DNA of 16,280 nt from CAVSUR01 sp052143655 (GTDB taxonomy: Bacteria > Actinomycetota > Actinomycetes > Streptosporangiales > Streptosporangiaceae). The position numbers were made by a program, and so were the translations under genes. Positions 13,947 to 16,280 of the stretch are shown here, piece after piece. The stretch spans positions 1-16,280 of the forward strand of contig JBKQSL010000216.1 of assembly GCA_052143655.1 (NCBI GenBank). The letters are read 5' to 3'. Numbering within the stretch: the stretch's first letter is position 1; each line of letters opens with the position of its first letter. The notes under the pieces are model-generated. The model made no database searches and was not told the DNA's origin. It saw only the letters and a list, made by a program, of their open reading frames with translations.

Positions 13947-14807
13947 CTACGAGGCGTCGTCACCATTTTCTGTAACGGCAGCAGCCATTGCGTGCCGCTG
14001 GGCCCGCGGGCGGGGCTGGAGCCAGGCCGCGGCGAGGACCCGGTCCAGGATCAGCGCGACCGTCACCACCACGCCGGTGCCCACGGCCATGCCGCCGATC
14101 GTGTCGGTGAAGTAATGCACCCGCCCCGCGATCAGCGCGACCGCCACCGCCGCCCCCGCCAGGTAGCCGGCCAGCACGATGGCCAGCCGCGCCGCTGGCG
14201 GCAGCCGCGGCCGTGCCGGGCCGAGCAGCAAGATGGTCAGTGCGGCCAGCAGCGCGAACGTGCCCGTGCAGTGCCCGCTCGGGAAGCTCAGGTGGCCGGC
14301 CAGCCGACGGTCGACCAGCGGCTTGAGCAGGTACTCGGTCATCGCCCCGGCGGCGAGCAGGCCTGCGGCCAGCAGCAGCGCGCCGCGCCGCCGGCGGCCC
14401 AGCGCGCAGGCCAGGACACCGAGCACCGTCAGCACGGTCGCGCTGCGCGGCCGGCCGATCGCCATGACCGTGGTGATGAGCGACTGATGGGCGCCGAGCG
14501 CGGCCTGGAGATGGCTGTCGACCGTCCAGTCTGGGAAGCCGGCCCGCGTCTGGCCGGCGAACAGGACGCCGAGGACCGCCACGATCAGCGCGCAGACGAC
14601 CGCTGAGGTGATCGCGGCCGACCGGGCCCAGGGGCGCAGCAGCGGGCCCTCGGCCGCCAGCCGCCGCCTGGCATCCGCGCGCCGGAACAGGCGGCGCAGT
14701 CCGCCCGCCAGGCCCATCCCGTCCCGGTCCCCCAGTCCGTCCCGGTCCCGCAGCCCGTCCCGGTCCCGCAGCCCGTCCCGGTCCCCCAGTCCTGTCCCCT
14801 CCGCCAT
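13947..14807 (-). CDS. PAP2-family membrane phosphatase (PgpB-like)
   Basis: A 286-residue membrane protein with about six hydrophobic segments from residue 64 to 262. PAP2 motifs are KPLVDRR (162-168, a short form of KxxxxxxRP), FPSGHCTGTFAL (175-186) and GRVHYFTDTIGG (228-239). His179, His231 and Asp235 are the expected catalytic residues. In the third motif Arg is two residues before His instead of six. Family members dephosphorylate lipid phosphates such as phosphatidate or undecaprenyl diphosphate on the outer membrane face, so recycling of the polyprenyl carrier used by the nearby glycan genes is possible. Residues 7-30 are four repeats of a G-L-x-D-R-D type unit. TAAGAT, six bases before the ATG, fits a -10 box for a leaderless transcript. 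A later start at Met31 would exclude the repeats. Confidence 0.87.
   Translation of the reverse strand: MAEGTGLGDRDGLRDRDGLRDRDGLGDRDGMGLAGGLRRLFRRADARRRLAAEGPLLRPWARSAAITSAVVCALIVAVLGVLFAGQTRAGFPDWTVDSHLQAALGAHQSLITTVMAIGRPRSATVLTVLGVLACALGRRRRGALLLAAGLLAAGAMTEYLLKPLVDRRLAGHLSFPSGHCTGTFALLAALTILLLGPARPRLPPAARLAIVLAGYLAGAAVAVALIAGRVHYFTDTIGGMAVGTGVVVTVALILDRVLAAAWLQPRPRAQRHAMAAAVTENGDDAS
14721..14792. repeat. four 18-bp in-frame tandem repeats at the PAP2 5' end
   Basis: Four contiguous 18-bp units begin at 14721, 14739, 14757 and 14775. Units 2 and 3 are identical (GTCCCGGTCCCGCAGCCC). Units 1 and 4 are identical to each other and differ from these at two positions. They encode four charged hexapeptides in the cytoplasmic N-terminus of the phosphatase. 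Copy number could change by slippage without a frameshift. Confidence 0.9.
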
Positions 14808-14813
14808 CGGCCC

Positions 14814-14819
14814 ATCTTA
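14814..14819 (-). promoter_or_regulatory. putative -10 box for a leaderless PAP2 transcript
   Basis: TAAGAT on the minus strand (14819-14814) fits the actinobacterial TAnnnT -10 pattern and sits six bases before the ATG at 14807, the spacing expected when transcription starts at the start codon. No ribosome-binding site is visible. The rest of the divergent gap (14808-14917) is extremely GC-rich and shows no other clear promoter. Confidence 0.4.
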
Positions 14820-14917
14820 GGGTCGGGACGACAGCGTCCTGGCTGACCGCCGCGGCCGGCGCCGGGCGGCGCCGCGGGCGCCGGCAGCGAGAGCCGCACG
14901 AGCACCGGGAGATGAGG

Positions 14918-15763
14918 ATGACGCCAGCAGGGCAGACGACGGCAGCGGGGCAGACGACGGCAGCGGGGCAGACGACGGCAGCCGGGCAGCCGGCCACGGC
15001 AGCCGGCCAGCCGGGAGGCGGCGTGGCCGTGGTCACCGGCGCGGGCTCGGGGCTGGGCCGGGAGATCGCCCGGGCGCTGCTGGCCGCCGGCTGGCGGGTC
15101 GCCCTGGCCGGGCGGCGGCCAGGGCCGCTGGCTGAGACGGCCGCGCCCGGGACCTGGCCGGCAGAGTCCGCGCTCGCGGTGCCCGCCGACGTTGCGGACG
15201 CCGAGTCCGTCGGCGCCCTGTTCGGTGCAGTCGCCGGACGCTGGGGACGGCTGGACCTGCTGGTCAACAACGCGGGGATGTTCGGGCCGGGCGGTGCCGT
15301 CGGCGACCTGTCGCTGCCGGACTGGCAGCAGGCCGTCGGCACCAATCTCACCGGCGCGTTCCTGTGCGCCAGCCACGCGGTGCGGATGATGCGGGCGCAG
15401 GCGCCGCGCGGCGGCCGGATCATCAACAACGGCTCGGTCTCCGCGCACAGCCCGCGGCCGGCCAGCGCCGCGTACACGGCGACCAAGCACGCCATCACCG
15501 GGCTGACCAAGTCGATCTCGCTGGACGGCCGGGCCTGGGACATCGCCTGCGGGCAGATCGACATCGGCAACGCCGCCACCGAGATGACCCAGGACATGAG
15601 CCGCGGCATGCCGCAGGCGGACGGCTCGATCGCGGCGGAGCCCACGTTCGCGGCCCGGCACGTGGCCGATGCCGTGCTCTACATGGCCAGCCTGCCGCTG
15701 GATGCCAACGTCCAGTTCCTGACCATCACCGCCACGAAGATGCCGTTCATCGGCCGCGGCTAA
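14918..15763 (+). CDS. SDR-family NAD(P)-dependent oxidoreductase
   Basis: A 281-residue classical short-chain dehydrogenase/reductase. After a repetitive N-terminal extension (residues 1-32, AGQTTA units), the Rossmann fold shows TGAGSGLG (40-47), AGRRP (64-68, where Arg suggests NADPH preference), ADV (90-92), NNAG (117-120), Asn143 in GTNLTG, Ser173 in NNGSVS, and the catalytic YTATK (Tyr186, Lys190). A normal SDR is about 250 residues; the excess is the repeat tail. The ATG at 14918 is preferred because GGGAG is six bases upstream; the ATG at 14912 abuts that site and adds only two residues. The substrate is unknown: a sugar, ketone or alcohol are all possible. The gene is divergent from the PAP2 gene and convergent with the partial gene at the right edge (27 bp apart). 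Confidence 0.9.
   Translation: MTPAGQTTAAGQTTAAGQTTAAGQPATAAGQPGGGVAVVTGAGSGLGREIARALLAAGWRVALAGRRPGPLAETAAPGTWPAESALAVPADVADAESVGALFGAVAGRWGRLDLLVNNAGMFGPGGAVGDLSLPDWQQAVGTNLTGAFLCASHAVRMMRAQAPRGGRIINNGSVSAHSPRPASAAYTATKHAITGLTKSISLDGRAWDIACGQIDIGNAATEMTQDMSRGMPQADGSIAAEPTFAARHVADAVLYMASLPLDANVQFLTITATKMPFIGRG
14925..14978. repeat. three 18-bp in-frame tandem repeats at the SDR 5' end
   Basis: Units of CAGCGGGGCAGACGACGG start at 14943 and 14961. The first unit (14925-14942) differs at one base, and a degenerate fourth (14979-14996) follows. They encode AGQTTA-type repeats ahead of the Rossmann fold. They are unrelated in sequence to the 18-bp repeats of the divergent PAP2 gene, but have the same period and position. 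Confidence 0.9.
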
Positions 15764-15790
15764 GGCCGCCGTCCCACTGGCTGAGACCGC

Positions 15791-16280
15791 CTATTGCACC
15801 CAGTCCCGCATACCGCCATCCTGGCGGCAGTCCGCCCGCACGACCAGCAGGCCGCCGCCTGCCGCCTCCAGTCGCTCCAGGAACCCGGCCGCCGACGCCG
15901 GCGGGCCGGGCGGCGCGGTCACTGCCAGGCGGACGGCGGACTGCATGGCGTCGCGGTCGGGCGGGCGGCGGGCAGGTCGCCGACGGCGCCCAGCGCGCGG
16001 GCCAGGGCGTGATAGCGGTCGGCCTGGCCCGCGTCGGCCGCGCAGGCCGCACACAGTGACCGGCCGCAGTCCGGGCAGTCCCGGCCCACATGCTCGCGCC
16101 AGGCGATGGCGTCACCCAGGGACTGAGACAGCAGCGCGGTCGGCGCGTCCATCGGCGGCAGGTCGCCCGCCAGCAGGACCGACAGGGCCTGCTGGAACCG
16201 GCCGATCAGATACCGCCGGTCATCACCCGGCACCCTGCCCGAGATGCCGGGCAGGAAGCCCTCCGGCGGCCAGGAGGAAT
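15791..16280 (-). pseudogene. partial, apparently frameshifted gene of unknown function with a CxxC-x4-CxxC motif
   Basis: The minus-strand frame is open to the right edge and reads PPEGFLPGISGR before GTG 16233, so the true start is probably outside the window. It continues as DDRRYLIGRFQQALSVLLAG, then CPDCGRSLCAAC (Cys53/56/61/64 counted from GTG 16233), then ARALGAVGDLPAARP. After about 15965 that frame turns into Thr/Pro/Ser-rich sequence and stops at 15919. Protein-like sequence resumes one frame over as DRDAMQSAVRLAV, continues through AAGFLERLEAAGGGLLVVRA and ends DWVQ at 15791. One missing base in the C-rich run near 15957-15970 explains this. The four cysteines suggest zinc binding. 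I do not recognise the family. A sequencing error, a real mutation, or less likely programmed frameshifting would all fit. Confidence 0.6.

Noticed and set aside
14721..14978. CRISPR-like array
   Set aside because: The repeats are contiguous 18-bp units without spacers, lie within two coding regions, and have no cas genes nearby.
13960..15645. 561-codon minus-strand frame spanning the PAP2 and SDR genes
   Set aside because: It crosses two well-supported genes and a divergent promoter, and shows repeat-derived low complexity.

Overview
The window is very GC-rich, has a strong G/C bias at third codon positions, uses GTG as well as ATG starts, and contains many short start/stop overlaps (GTGA, ATGA). 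The protein families point the same way: PAS/SpoIIE-phosphatase/HATPase fusions, actinobacterial-type family-2 glycosyltransferases and a secreted GH16 enzyme. All of this indicates a filamentous-type high-GC actinobacterium (Streptomyces/Streptosporangium/Catenulispora-like). The genus cannot be read from the sequence. I see no rRNA, tRNA, CRISPR array, complete insertion sequence or phage gene.

Left edge (1-1732). A visibly less GC-rich segment holds a 5'-truncated gene for a Schlafen/AlbA_2-type ATP-binding transcriptional regulator (RecG-like, COG2865 type). Its recognisable part starts exactly where the neighbouring hexapeptide O-acyltransferase gene ends, so this looks like a rearrangement scar. 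The acyltransferase is read leftwards, away from the next block.

Intergenic control region (1733-2380). This 648-bp gap is richer in A/T than its surroundings and dense in dyads. It holds a 30-bp perfect inverted repeat whose core fits the LacI/GalR operator pattern, a 15-bp motif found again upstream of the GH16 gene, an imperfect repeat near both ends of the gap, and two hairpins just before the first glycosyltransferase.

Polysaccharide block (2381-11670). In order: a GT2 glycosyltransferase and a Wzx-like flippase (+, overlapping starts); a secreted GH16 glycanase (-, tail-to-tail with the flippase, 60-bp overlap); a four-gene translationally coupled run (+) of a small DUF1616-like membrane protein, GT2, a large polytopic GT-C/Wzy-like membrane protein and GT2; and a further GT2 (-, tail-to-tail with the run, 64-bp overlap). 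With the acyltransferase on the left, this is a plausible assembly, export, polymerisation, decoration and trimming set for an extracellular glycan. No initiating phosphoglycosyltransferase or nucleotide-sugar gene is in the window, so the system is either incomplete here or relies on genes elsewhere.

Right side (11850-16280). On the minus strand are a PAS-PAS-SpoIIE-phosphatase-HATPase regulator (partner-switching type) and, upstream of it, a PAP2-family membrane phosphatase that could recycle a polyprenyl carrier. Divergent from the phosphatase is an SDR oxidoreductase. The two divergent genes both have 18-bp in-frame tandem repeats at their 5' ends. At the right edge a gene of unknown function with a CxxC-x4-CxxC motif runs off the window and appears to carry a single-base frameshift.
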